A stretch of DNA of 64,000 bases, taken from NCBI GenBank assembly GCA_964419545.1, contig CAYQQU010000023.1, forward strand, positions 14,621 to 78,620, given 5' to 3'. The stretch comes from CAYQQU01 sp964419545 (GTDB lineage Bacteria > Bacteroidota > Bacteroidia > Chitinophagales > Saprospiraceae). Numbering within the stretch: the first letter of the stretch is position 1; the number at the start of each line of letters is the position of its first letter. Shown in pieces: positions 1 to 7,656 of this stretch. The notes under the pieces were generated by a model that had not been told where the DNA came from, did not search any database, and was given only the letters and a program-made list of their open reading frames with translations. Both the position numbers and the translations under genes were made by a program.

Positions 1-1
1 C

Positions 2-520
2 GGGCGGCGACTCTCGGCGACGGATCAGATCTATGGGGTGAGAAACAAGACCCGGGGACTGAGCGTCGGCTTCGGCAGCGCCCAGCTGGGTACGGAGATC
101 GCCGCGCCGATCCGGCTCGCAGACAGCGTCTGGGTCAAAAGCGCCCATTTCGTGCTCAACCACGCCAAAGGCGACAGCCTTTTTTTCCGGATCAACCTCT
201 ACGAACTGAATGGCGAAACGCCCGGCGAGAAGCTGCTGCGCGAAAATGTCTTCTACTCCGAAAAACAGCAAAAAGGAACTTTCACCGTAGACCTCACCCC
301 TTACAACCTGATCCTGAGCGGGGACGTGCTCCTGTCGCTGGAGTGGATACGGGACGACGGCAAGGGCAATAAAGACATTACCTTCGATACCAAAAAATCG
401 CGGCAGCCCAACGGCGTGTACCACCGGAAAAGCAGCCTGGGCGAATTCGAAAAAATGCGGTTTATCAACGACCGCCTCAAGCCTTGTTTTTATTTGACGG
501 GCCGGCCGCTGACGCAGTAG
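2..520 (+). CDS. C-terminal fragment of a carboxypeptidase-regulatory-like surface protein (5' end outside window)
   Basis: The reading frame is open from the window edge, so the gene starts upstream; a GTG at 38 is only an internal codon. The visible 170 or so residues are a beta-rich domain with phrases such as FRINLYELN, VDLTPYNL and SLEWI. I recognise these from the C-terminal part of Bacteroidota proteins annotated as carboxypeptidase-like regulatory domain-containing (CarboxypepD_reg-like), which are exported or outer-membrane-associated proteins of unknown exact role. No sorting domain is visible at the end (GRPLTQ, then TAG). The family call rests on remembered similarity; the N-terminal regulatory domain cannot be seen here. 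Confidence 0.6.
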   Translation, partial: GRRLSATDQIYGVRNKTRGLSVGFGSAQLGTEIAAPIRLADSVWVKSAHFVLNHAKGDSLFFRINLYELNGETPGEKLLRENVFYSEKQQKGTFTVDLTPYNLILSGDVLLSLEWIRDDGKGNKDITFDTKKSRQPNGVYHRKSSLGEFEKMRFINDRLKPCFYLTGRPLTQ

Positions 521-632
521 CGCGGGCGCTCCGGGGCAGGCAGCGGGTTTGGCGGTTTATCGGGAAACGCGTAATTTTAATAGTCTGATCTGAAAACCTT
601 ATTTCGATAGGAAGTCAAATTGCCCGCAACTC

Positions 633-869
633 GTGCTATTGGTGATCTCCCTGATTTGCGCCTGCGCTATTGTAATGGCTGCTTTCTTCATTGACCACCC
701 AAGTACAGAGGAGACCGTGCGCTACCTGTTGATCGCGCTTTGGTTTGCGCCGTTTGCCTATTTCACGGAAGAGTCGCGCCGCCGGTCGCTCAAAGAGGAG
801 TGGAAGTATTTGACGCGCCGGTGGTTCAAGTACCGGATCACACTTCCACATTGGTGTTTACGGTGGTGA
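633..869 (+). CDS. Possible small two-helix membrane protein
   Basis: A GTG-started frame of 78 codons. Residues 1-20 and about 30-45 are hydrophobic enough to be membrane helices, followed by a basic tail (EESRRRSLKEEWKYL). The frame ends 32 bases inside the 3' end of the convergent OxyR-type gene, and its last ten residues look unlike natural protein, so the gene may have lost its original stop. No ATG is available; an AGGAAG at 609-614 is too far from the GTG to help. I do not recognise a family. It may be a real small membrane protein or chance coding potential. Confidence 0.4.
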   Translation: MLLVISLICACAIVMAAFFIDHPSTEETVRYLLIALWFAPFAYFTEESRRRSLKEEWKYLTRRWFKYRITLPHWCLRW

Positions 870-1791
870 CGTCTCCCGTTTCCAATAGCTTTTTGGGTAC
901 GGATGCTTTGATCAAAGCCCCAATCTTATCCAGCAAGGGCGCACGCACGTGATTGGGTAAGTAAACCATACTGATTTCCCGTACCCGCCGCGGCCCGGCC
1001 AGCACTTTGATCATGTGTTCGCGTTCGCTGTCGAAATGGAGGGTGGTCAGTTCGGGCAGCACCGTCACGCCACCCTTGTATTCCACGATGCGGCAGAGCG
1101 ACTCGATAGAATTGCTTTCGAATTGGAATAAGTTGTGATTGTATTTTCCTTTGCGGTGCAGCTCGCAGATATCGTCGACCTGGTTGCGCAGGCAGTTGCC
1201 TTCCTTGAGCAGCCAGATGTCGCCGGGCGGGACGCCGGCGATATCGATCGGCTCTTCCCCGAATAGCGGATGCCGGTTGGAGACGAACAGCAGGAAGCCT
1301 TCGTAAAACAAGGGCGTGGTGCTCAGGGCGATGCGCGTTTTGACGGGCGTAGCGATGATGCCTACGTCGAACTTTCCGTCTTTGATGCCGTGCACGATCT
1401 CCTCGGTGATCGCTTCCTGCACGTGTAGGGTCAGCTTGGGAAACTGGTCGTTCAACTGCTGGATGAACAAAGGCAGCAGGTAGGGCGCCAGGGTGGGGAT
1501 GATGCCCATTTCGATTTTTCCGGAAAACTCTGCTTTGAGTTCTACCGCCAGTTCCCGGAGCTGTCGCGACTGCGTGAGCAGCAGCTGGGCGTGTTCCAGG
1601 AAGCGCTGCCCCGCGGGCGTGGTGCGCACCCGCTTCTGGGAGCGGTCGAAGAGGGTGAGCCCGATCTCTTCTTCCAGTTTGCGGATCTGAATGCTCATAC
1701 CCGGCTGGGAGATGCCCACCGTCTTGGCGGCCCGGCTGTAGTTGCCGGCCCGGTGCAGGGCCAGGGCGTATTCGAGCTGTTGGAGCGTCAT
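838..1791 (-). CDS. oxyR: LysR-family hydrogen peroxide sensor, OxyR type
   Basis: A 317-residue LysR-type regulator: winged helix-turn-helix at about 1-60 (LEYALALHRAGNYSRAAKTV), linker helix, then a periplasmic-binding-protein-like effector domain from about 90. The motif GNCLRNQVDDIC places two cysteines at residues 200 and 209, the same spacing as the redox pair C199/C208 of E. coli OxyR, in matching surroundings (LLKEGNCLR compared with LEDGHCLRD). This supports a peroxide sensor that forms an intramolecular disulphide and activates antioxidant genes, rather than a generic LysR protein. Start ATG at 1791; a TAnnTTTG box lies 28 bases upstream. No catalase or Dps gene is adjacent, so targets must be elsewhere. 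Confidence 0.88.
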   Translation of the reverse strand: MTLQQLEYALALHRAGNYSRAAKTVGISQPGMSIQIRKLEEEIGLTLFDRSQKRVRTTPAGQRFLEHAQLLLTQSRQLRELAVELKAEFSGKIEMGIIPTLAPYLLPLFIQQLNDQFPKLTLHVQEAITEEIVHGIKDGKFDVGIIATPVKTRIALSTTPLFYEGFLLFVSNRHPLFGEEPIDIAGVPPGDIWLLKEGNCLRNQVDDICELHRKGKYNHNLFQFESNSIESLCRIVEYKGGVTVLPELTTLHFDSEREHMIKVLAGPRRVREISMVYLPNHVRAPLLDKIGALIKASVPKKLLETGDVTTVNTNVEV

Positions 1792-1818
1792 GCAGGATAA
1801 GTATTATTTATAAGACTG

Positions 1819-1826
1819 CAAAACTA
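1819..1826 (-). promoter_or_regulatory. Bacteroidota -7 box upstream of oxyR
   Basis: On the minus strand the sequence reads TAGTTTTG, an exact match to the TAnnTTTG element used by the Bacteroidota primary sigma factor, 27 bases before the oxyR ATG. No good TTTG element is seen at the -33 position, so the site is supported only by the -7 box and its placement. Confidence 0.45.
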
Positions 1827-1926
1827 ATAAATTTCGCTTATAGCTCTTCTGGTTTCGCGCAGCAGCAAGCCGTAAGAGGAACCGGAGCGGCAATGTAATA
1901 ACTGAACCCGCAATGGTTTCGGGGAT

Positions 1927-1973
1927 AAAAAAAGGCCGCCGCATCCGGAAAACGCGTTTCCGGGCGGACGGCC
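1927..1973 (-). terminator. Intrinsic terminator on the minus strand
   Basis: Long imperfect hairpin, GGCCG/CGGCC, CCGC/GCGG and CCGGAAA/TTTCCGG arms with small bulges and a five-base loop, followed on the minus strand by seven Ts (1933-1927). No protein gene reads into it from the right, which is the main reason to suspect a non-coding transcript upstream of it. Confidence 0.7.
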
Positions 1974-2197
1974 AGTATCAGATGAAAAGACACATGGGAT
2001 TATAATCAGGAGTGCTTGCCTTCCAAAAAGGACAGCCGCCCCTCGCCGCGTCAAAAGTTGGTAAGAACCGGGGTTTAGTGCGGTTTGGCTTTCTGGGGGT
2101 GGCGGGGCAGCGGCTGTCTTGACCACCAAGGGTCACATCCCAAAACTCGATCAATGGAAAATATTGCCCGAAGCCGTGCGAAAACAGGTAGGAAAAG

Positions 2198-2223
2198 GGC
2201 GCATCCCATCAGCGGGATGCGCC
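2198..2223 (-). other. Perfect 10-bp stem-loop
   Basis: GGCGCATCCC pairs with GGGATGCGCC around a six-base loop; on the minus strand it is followed by CTTTTCC, a weak T run. Part of the candidate ncRNA. Confidence 0.65.
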
Positions 2224-2485
2224 GGGAAAAGCGATCATACTACAGAATCAGTGCGCAAAAAACTCAGTCTTCTTCCAGGTGATCACCGCCTGCCGGCGAA
2301 AAGTCCGGGGCGGCCTCCCGAAAGAGGACCAGCCCCGGCCTACCGGCTTCGCAATCTCCTGTTAAAAAATACGCTTACGAGGCGCTTACGACCGGGCAAT
2401 GCCCGCCCGGGCAGGGTGATGCGCAGCGCCAGATGTCTTATTTTTTTATTTTGTGGAGCGATCCGGTGGGTATCGTTTACAAGAT

Positions 2486-2493
2486 CAAAATTA
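2486..2493 (-). promoter_or_regulatory. Minus-strand -7 box TAATTTTG
   Basis: Exact TAnnTTTG match on the minus strand. It faces the candidate ncRNA and lies 17 bp from the nearest phased GTCCCAA repeat, so those repeats sit where the -33 element and an activator would be expected. Confidence 0.4.
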
Positions 2494-2510
2494 GGCCAAA
2501 AGAATGAGCC

Positions 2511-2540
2511 ACGTTGGGACAATTTGGGACATCTTGGGAC
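2511..2540. repeat. Three 10-bp-phased direct repeats (TTGGGAC)
   Basis: Three consecutive 10-bp units each end in TTGGGAC (minus strand: GTCCCAA at each unit start). Exact 10-bp spacing puts the copies on the same helix face, as in binding sites of dimeric or tandem activators. They lie between a minus-strand -7 box (2486-2493) and the ECF sigma gene (2623) and could serve either transcription unit. Confidence 0.7.
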
Positions 2541-2622
2541 AGCCCCCGCAGAAGTTTCCGGAAAATGTAACCCGGATTAAACCCCCGGCGCTACCGTCAG
2601 TCAAATCATTCAAACTACTGAA

Positions 2623-3186
2623 GTGCATAGAACCGTGACCGGCGCAACGGACGAAAAAATCCTGGCCTTGCTCTCCGAGCCGCACTCCACCGAGCGGGGG
2701 TTCCAGATGCTGGTGGAAAATTACCAGGAACGCCTCTACTGGCACGTGCGCCGCATGGTTTTTGATCACGAAGACGCCAACGATGTCCTGCAGAATTGTT
2801 TTATTAAGGTGTACCGCAGCGTACACAAATTTCGGGGGCAATCGAAATTATACACCTGGTTGTACCGCATCGCCACCAACGAAGCCATTACCTTTTTGAG
2901 TCGTAAAAAACGACAACAGGCGGCTGCGATCGACGATGAGGAAAATGCGCTGGCCAACCAGCTGCGGGCCGACGCCTACTTCGACGGCGACGAGGCTCAG
3001 CTGCAATTGCAGCTCGCCTTGGAACAACTGCCCGAAAAGCAAAGGCTGGTGTTCAACCTGCGCTATTACGACGAGATGAGCTATAAGGAAATGTCGGAAG
3101 TGCTCGACACTTCCGTCGGCGCCCTGAAAGCCTCGTATCACCACGCAGTGAAAAAAGTAGAAAACTACCTTCGGGAAGTCCTGTAA
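2623..3186 (+). CDS. ECF-family RNA polymerase sigma factor (sigma-70 family, RpoE-like)
   Basis: 187 residues with the two domains of an ECF sigma factor: region 2 at about 25-95 (FQMLVENYQERLYWHVRRMV, then DANDVLQNCFIKVYR and the -10-reading FRGQSKLYTWLYRIATNEAI) and region 4 at about 128-182 (LEQLPEKQRLVFNLRYYDEMSYKEMSEVL, helix-turn-helix). It would direct RNA polymerase to a stress or envelope regulon. The start is a GTG at 2623; a second GTG four codons on is possible. The next gene, 10 bases downstream, is a one-TM protein fitting an anti-sigma factor, and the third is Spy-like, so the three form an operon. Confidence 0.92.
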   Translation: MHRTVTGATDEKILALLSEPHSTERGFQMLVENYQERLYWHVRRMVFDHEDANDVLQNCFIKVYRSVHKFRGQSKLYTWLYRIATNEAITFLSRKKRQQAAAIDDEENALANQLRADAYFDGDEAQLQLQLALEQLPEKQRLVFNLRYYDEMSYKEMSEVLDTSVGALKASYHHAVKKVENYLREVL

Positions 3187-3196
3187 TACTGGAACT

Positions 3197-3712
3197 ATGA
3201 AAAAGGAAAAAAATAATATTCGGAAAGAACTCGAGGAACTGTCGCCGCTACTGGCCGGCCTCAAAAACAAAAGCGAGCCGCCGCCCTTCCAAACCCCCGA
3301 GCATTACTTCCACCAGCTGACGCACCAGGTTATGGAGCAAGTTAAGCTGGAACCGAATCCGCACGGGCCGAAAAAAACACCGGACGCCGCCGGTGCATGG
3401 TGGCGACGACTCCTGAACCCCCGCCTGGCCACGGCCTTCGCCGCAGCGGTCGTCCTCCTCGTCGCCGCCGTCTGGCTCTGGCAAGCCCAAAGCGGTCCGG
3501 ACGAAGCGGTCGCGGCCGAACTGACCACCGAAGAAATGGACCGGTACGTCTCCGTCAACATCGACGAGTACGAGCTGGAGTGGCTCCTGGAAACGGCGTC
3601 CGTGGAAGGGGAGCTGCCCGCCGCAGCGACGCCCCCCGAGGAAGCTCTCGATGAATACCTGGATGATATCCTGGAAGAGATGGAGCTCGAAGAACTGGAA
3701 GAACTGTTGTAG
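3197..3712 (+). CDS. Single-pass membrane protein, probable anti-sigma factor
   Basis: 171 residues: a charged N-terminal region (1-75), one membrane helix at about 78-96 (LATAFAAAVVLLVAAVWLW), and a very acidic C-terminal region ending in repeated EELEELL. The layout (cytoplasmic N-terminus, one helix, outer domain) and the position 10 bases behind an ECF sigma gene match Bacteroidota anti-sigma-like partners that hold the sigma factor at the membrane. No zinc-binding HxxxCxxC motif is present, so it is not a ZAS-type anti-sigma. Role inferred from context; the sequence alone shows only topology. Confidence 0.6.
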   Translation: MKKEKNNIRKELEELSPLLAGLKNKSEPPPFQTPEHYFHQLTHQVMEQVKLEPNPHGPKKTPDAAGAWWRRLLNPRLATAFAAAVVLLVAAVWLWQAQSGPDEAVAAELTTEEMDRYVSVNIDEYELEWLLETASVEGELPAAATPPEEALDEYLDDILEEMELEELEELL

Positions 3713-3730
3713 TCAAATCGAAAACCAAAC

Positions 3731-4198
3731 ATGAAAAAGATAATATTCACACTTTTATTGTTCCTGGGCATTGCGGGGCCCCTCTGCGCCCAGATCGTCG
3801 ACGACGAACTCGACAAGCCAACCCTGGAGCGGGTGCGCGCCCAGCGGGTGGCCTTCATTACCAACAAACTGGAGCTGACTACCGGCGAAGCCGAAAAATT
3901 CTGGGCGCTGGAAAACGAGTACGAAGCGGAAAAAGAAAAGATTCGCGAAAAATACCGGGCCGGCCGCAGCATCGAATCGATGTCCGACCAGGAAGCGGAT
4001 CGCTTCATCCAGGATCGCTTCACTATGGAAGGGGAATTGCTCAGCCTCAAGAAGGATTATTACCAGCGGTTCATAAAGATCGTTTCGCCCCGCAAGATCG
4101 CCCTGTACAACAAGGCCGACCGGGAATTTAAACGCTGGCTGCTGGAACAGATCCGTAAACGCCGCCTCAACCAGCGCGGTCGCTTTCGCGATGACTGA
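3731..4198 (+). CDS. Periplasmic Spy/CpxP-like protein of the sigma operon
   Basis: 155 residues with a signal peptide (MKKIIFTLLLFLGIAGPLCAQ, cleavage after A-Q) and an all-helical, highly charged mature part (KFWALENEYEAEKEKIREKYR, then LKKDYYQRFIKIVSPRKIALY). Small helical exported proteins of this kind act as periplasmic chaperones or stress sensors next to sigma/anti-sigma pairs. It lies 18 bases after the anti-sigma-like gene. It may bind misfolded proteins or feed back on the anti-sigma factor; neither is shown by the sequence. Confidence 0.6.
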   Translation: MKKIIFTLLLFLGIAGPLCAQIVDDELDKPTLERVRAQRVAFITNKLELTTGEAEKFWALENEYEAEKEKIREKYRAGRSIESMSDQEADRFIQDRFTMEGELLSLKKDYYQRFIKIVSPRKIALYNKADREFKRWLLEQIRKRRLNQRGRFRDD

Positions 4199-4262
4199 GG
4201 ATTGACAGGGGCTGAAAATAATCGGGCGTAATTTTTCCCGAGTACTTACCTTTACCGGCCGT

Positions 4263-5177
4263 ATGAAGCCGCTATTCAAAGCTCACGTCGCCCTGTTCCT
4301 GGTTGCGCTGATTTACGGCGCCAATTACACGATCGCCAAGGTCGTCATGGATGAAGGCTATCTGCAGCCGTTCGCTTTCATCCTTTTGCGGGTTGTCGGC
4401 GGTGCGCTGCTGTTCTCCCTTTTTCATCAGGCCTTCATTCGCGAGCGCGTCAGCCGCGCCGACCTGCCGCTGCTGGTCTTGTGCGGCCTTTTCGGCATCG
4501 CCGCCAACCAGCTATTTTTTTTCAGCGGCCTGAAACTGACGACGCCCATCAACGCTTCGCTGATCATGACCACCACCCCGATCCTGGTGTTGCTCTCTTC
4601 TTCTCTGCTGATCGGCGAACGCATCACCCTCAATAAGATCCTCGGGATCGCCCTGGGCGCTTCCGGCGCTGTATTGCTCATCAGCTACGGGCGGCAGGTA
4701 AGCTTCGACAGCGACGGGCGACTGGGCGATTTCCTGGTTTTTCTCAACGCCTCCTGCTTCGGGATTTACCTGGTGCTGGTCAAAACCCTCATGAAAAAAT
4801 ACCACCCCATCACGGTGGTGCGCTGGATTTTCGTTTTTGGTCTGATCTTTGTCGTACCTTTTGGGGCGCCACAACTGCCGGCCGTTGTCTGGGCCTCTTT
4901 TACTCCGGGCGTTTGGCTATCGATCACCTACGTTATCATTTGCACTACGGTGCTCGCCTATTTTTTTAATGCTTACGCCCTCAGCGTGGTCAATCCGTCA
5001 GTGGTCAGCATCTACATCTATCTGCAGCCGGTGCTGGCCACGCTGATCGCCTTGCTTTCGGGCAGCGACCGCCTCGACCTGGCCAAGATCACTTCCGCCA
5101 TCCTCATTTTTGCCGGCGTCTATCTGGTCGGGCGATCCGCACCCAGCCGGAAGCATCGGACATCAACATATAAGTGA
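4263..5177 (+). CDS. EamA/DMT-superfamily transporter
   Basis: 304 residues with about ten hydrophobic segments in two EamA halves (about 7-140 and 155-290). Typical features are the N-terminal LIYGANYTIAKVVM, the end of the first half MTTTPILVLLSSSLLIGERI, and the second-half signature VSIYIYLQPVLATLIALL. Such proteins sit in the inner membrane and export or import small metabolites such as amino acids; the substrate cannot be read from the sequence. The gene stands alone on the plus strand, 64 bases after the sigma operon, with a near-match promoter element TACCTTTA at about 4247. Confidence 0.88.
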   Translation: MKPLFKAHVALFLVALIYGANYTIAKVVMDEGYLQPFAFILLRVVGGALLFSLFHQAFIRERVSRADLPLLVLCGLFGIAANQLFFFSGLKLTTPINASLIMTTTPILVLLSSSLLIGERITLNKILGIALGASGAVLLISYGRQVSFDSDGRLGDFLVFLNASCFGIYLVLVKTLMKKYHPITVVRWIFVFGLIFVVPFGAPQLPAVVWASFTPGVWLSITYVIICTTVLAYFFNAYALSVVNPSVVSIYIYLQPVLATLIALLSGSDRLDLAKITSAILIFAGVYLVGRSAPSRKHRTSTYK

Positions 5178-5449
5178 CATCTTCATAACAATCAAAATGC
5201 TATATCAAAAATTAACAAATACAACATCGGTAAAATTATTTTTATTCTTAAATTGTTAGTATTAAGTGAGTTACGAGATCGACCGCTTACCGGGCTAAAC
5301 CTACCGTTTCCTTAATAGTGCATTCGCCGGCTGGCGTTTTTGGCGCAATTTTAACTATATTGGGAAAGTCAGGGAGAAATACGAATGAGATAGAATCGGG
5401 TGAACCCCGGATGTGAATTTCGGGATTAAAAAAATCATATCATACTCCT

Positions 5450-6847
5450 ATGAACAGTGAGAACCACCAGACGATCTTTGATCTTGTCGCAGCTTACGAG
5501 GCCCTCAATGAGAGGGGGGTGGTTGCCTACCTCGACGAACAGTCTTTTTTCAAGATTATCAGCTACTACGAAGACGAAGAACAAATGGACCAGGCGCTGG
5601 AAGTGGTGGAGCGGGCCATCGCTTACCACGGGTATTCCGTTGCTTTCCTGATCCGCAAGGCGCAGCTCCTCATCGACGCCAACCGTCCGGAGATGGCCCT
5701 GCCCGTACTCGATGACGCCGCCGTCTTTGCACCTTCGGATATCCAGATCGATATGATGCGCGCCGAAGCCTTCACTTACCTGGGGCAGCACGAAGCGGCG
5801 CTCTCCCTTTTGGAATCGAGAAAAGAGGACGCCAAGCGGGAGAACCTCAGCGACATACTGGTGTTGGAGGCCCTCGTCTACGAGCGGGAAGAACAGTTTG
5901 AGCGCATGTACTTCACCCTGCGGGCGGCCGCCGGAGAGAACCCGCGCAACGAAGAAGCCCTGGAACGCCTCTGGTTCTGCATCGAACAGACCAAAGCCTA
6001 CAGCGAGAGCATTCGCTTTCACGAAGGGCTCCTCGATGAAGATCCCTACGCTCCGATGGTCTGGTTCAACCTCGGCCACGCCCACGCCTACCTGGGCAAT
6101 TACGAAGAGGCCATCGAAGCCTACGAATACGCTTTTATCACCGACCCCCAATTCGAAGACGCCTACCGCCATTTCGCCGAACTCTGCCTCGAACTGCGGC
6201 AGTATCGCAAAGCGCTGAACGGCTATCAGGAGATGCTCGAGCACTTCAACCCGGATATCGACCTGTACTACAACATCGGCCAGTGCTACCAGGAAATGGG
6301 CCAGTTTGCCCTGGCGCGCCGCTTTTTCAAAAAAGCTCTGGACCTCGATCCCCTCAACGACGAGGTGTTCTTCCATATCGGACAATGCTATTCCGCCGAA
6401 GAGAAATGGACCAGCGCCCTGCGCGCCTACCGCAAAGCTATTCGCATCGAAGATAATCGGGAGGAATACTGCGCCGCGATCGCCCACGTGTACTGCGAGC
6501 TGGAGCAGCTGGATAAAGCGGAGTACTACTACCGGCGAGCCACCGAACTGGCGCCCGAACAAAGCGATTACTGGATCCATTTCGCCAGCTTCCTCATGGC
6601 GGAACGCCGGGTCGGACTGGCGCTGGAACTGATCGACGAAGCGGAAATGGCCTGCCCGGAATCGGATATCTTGTTTACCCGCGTGGCTTGCCTGCTCGTC
6701 GCCGGCCGCCGCCGCGAAGCCTTCTACTGGCTGGGAGAAGCGCTGTACGAAGATTTTGCAGGCCACTACCTGCTGTTCGAACTGGCCCCTCATCTCGGGT
6801 ACGATTCCGAACTGATCAACTTCATCGACCGCTACCGCTACGATTGA
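5450..6847 (+). CDS. Cytoplasmic tetratricopeptide-repeat protein
   Basis: 465 residues without a signal peptide, built almost wholly of TPR helix pairs. Clear repeats include MVWFNLGHAHAYLGNYEEAI, LYYNIGQCYQEMGQFALARR and VFFHIGQCYSAEEKWTSALR, each ending in the usual aromatic/Ala/Pro positions. The protein is acidic and probably a scaffold for protein-protein contacts. A 6-bp hairpin (6857-6873) lies between its stop and the convergent glucokinase gene. A -7-like element TATATTGG lies about 85 bases upstream of the ATG. Similar proteins are widely conserved in Bacteroidota without a known function. Confidence 0.85.
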   Translation: MNSENHQTIFDLVAAYEALNERGVVAYLDEQSFFKIISYYEDEEQMDQALEVVERAIAYHGYSVAFLIRKAQLLIDANRPEMALPVLDDAAVFAPSDIQIDMMRAEAFTYLGQHEAALSLLESRKEDAKRENLSDILVLEALVYEREEQFERMYFTLRAAAGENPRNEEALERLWFCIEQTKAYSESIRFHEGLLDEDPYAPMVWFNLGHAHAYLGNYEEAIEAYEYAFITDPQFEDAYRHFAELCLELRQYRKALNGYQEMLEHFNPDIDLYYNIGQCYQEMGQFALARRFFKKALDLDPLNDEVFFHIGQCYSAEEKWTSALRAYRKAIRIEDNREEYCAAIAHVYCELEQLDKAEYYYRRATELAPEQSDYWIHFASFLMAERRVGLALELIDEAEMACPESDILFTRVACLLVAGRRREAFYWLGEALYEDFAGHYLLFELAPHLGYDSELINFIDRYRYD

Positions 6848-6856
6848 TTTTGTTTT

Positions 6857-6873
6857 GAACCCGCAATGGGTTC
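6857..6873. other. Short palindrome between convergent genes
   Basis: GAACCC and GGGTTC pair around GCAAT. The 14-mer TGAACCCGCAATGG also occurs at 1903-1916 downstream of another gene region, so this is a small dispersed intergenic palindrome, perhaps acting as a weak terminator; no T run of length follows. Confidence 0.4.
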
Positions 6874-6892
6874 TTTGCGAAACAATACTACA

Positions 6893-7633
6893 CTACCGTG
6901 CAGCGTGTAATGCCGCTCCGACGATACCCGCGTTATTGAGCAAGCGGGCGGGCGTCACCGGCGCTTTGGTGGAGAGATAGACTTCGTAGTTATTGAACCG
7001 TTTGCTGATGCCGCCGCTGAGAATAAACTGATCGGGCGTGAACAAGCGTTCGAGGTGCAGCAAATATTCATTGAAGCGGCGGCCCCACACCTCCCAGCTC
7101 AGGTCGAGGTTCTTGCGCGCGGAATTGGAGGCGTAGTGCTCGGCCACCATATTGCGCAGGTGCAGGTGCCCCAGCTCGGTATTGGGCACCAACTGCCCGT
7201 CGATGAACAAGGCGCTACCCAGCCCCGAACCGATGGTTACCAGGATGACCACCCCGTTTTGTCCTTTCCCCACGCCGAATTGCATCTCCGCGATCCCCGC
7301 AGCATCGGCGTCGTTGAGCACCTCGACCGCCAGGCCGGAGGCTTCGGAAAGCAGAACGTTGACGTTACGGCCGATCCACTCTTTGCTGATATTGGCCGCC
7401 GAGTGCGCGATCCCGTGTTTGATGATGGCCGGAAACCCACACCCGATCGGCCCGTTCCACCCCAGCTCGCGGGTCAGATCGGCAAACGTACGGGCCATCC
7501 CGTCCGGATCCGCCGGCCGCGGCGTAGGCAAGCGACGCCGCTCCGACAATAGCTCGCCACTGCGCGTATCGATCACCGCCCCCTTAATACCGGACGCACC
7601 GACGTCAATTCCCAACACTTCGTAAGCCTGCAT
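6893..7633 (-). CDS. ppgK: Polyphosphate-glucose phosphotransferase (ROK-fold polyphosphate glucokinase)
   Basis: 246 residues counted from the ATG at 7633; a longer frame upstream only translates a GT-rich repeat and was rejected. Phosphate motif GIDVGASGIKG near the N-terminus, catalytic LNDADAAG around residue 110, second phosphate motif TIGSGLGSALF, and PNTELGHL. The whole pattern, including PTPRPADPDGM, WIGRNV and NTEFGHL-like segments, follows actinobacterial PpgK, which phosphorylates glucose with inorganic polyphosphate (EC 2.7.1.63), and not the generic ROK glucokinases, since the CXCGXXGC zinc motif is absent. Acts in the cytoplasm at the entry to glycolysis. Separated from the upstream cyclophilin gene by a 19-bp inverted repeat. 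Confidence 0.88.
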   Translation of the reverse strand: MQAYEVLGIDVGASGIKGAVIDTRSGELLSERRRLPTPRPADPDGMARTFADLTRELGWNGPIGCGFPAIIKHGIAHSAANISKEWIGRNVNVLLSEASGLAVEVLNDADAAGIAEMQFGVGKGQNGVVILVTIGSGLGSALFIDGQLVPNTELGHLHLRNMVAEHYASNSARKNLDLSWEVWGRRFNEYLLHLERLFTPDQFILSGGISKRFNNYEVYLSTKAPVTPARLLNNAGIVGAALHAAR

Positions 7634-7656
7634 GATATGGTTTGAAATTTGAGTTT

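Larger units (their letters stand above)
1927..2480 (-). ncRNA. Candidate structured non-coding RNA
   Basis: Inferred minus-strand transcript of about 550 nt running from the TAATTTTG box at 2486-2493 to the terminator ending at 1927. Visible structure: GCCCCGG-type hairpin 2305-2338 with an inner CCTC/GAGG helix; perfect 10-bp hairpin 2198-2223 (GGCGCATCCC with loop); long-range stem pairing 2031-2039 with 2110-2118 (GACAGCCGC/GCGGCTGTC) extended by CCC/GGG pairs; terminator hairpin 1934-1973. I looked for the conserved boxes of RNase P RNA, tmRNA, SRP RNA and B12 or TPP riboswitches and found none. The class is therefore unknown and the transcript itself unproven. Confidence 0.4.
1792..2622. 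other. Gene-free region of 831 bp with strong secondary structure
   Basis: No convincing protein gene on either strand; short frames here are proline/arginine-rich and unlike known proteins. Instead the region holds four GC-rich hairpins (2305-2338, 2198-2223, 2031-2118, 1934-1973), each followed on the minus strand by a short T run, a minus-strand TAATTTTG box at 2486-2493 and three phased direct repeats at 2511-2540. A TAACCCGGATTAA copy of a dispersed repeat lies at 2568-2580. Listed separately below. Confidence 0.7.

Noticed and set aside
2297..2340. Plus-strand GAAAAGTCCGGGG, again like an RNase P box
   Set aside because: No partner motifs downstream; the bases are better explained as the loop and arm of the 2305-2338 hairpin.
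2119..2580. Plus-strand frame of 153 codons in the gap before the sigma gene
   Set aside because: Composition is random, it crosses all the hairpins, and it has no family likeness.
5178..5449. Search for a tRNA, riboswitch or terminator in this 272-bp AT-rich gap
   Set aside because: Only a 4-bp hairpin with a T run (near 5330) and a near-match -7 box (TATATTGG) are present; too weak to list as features.
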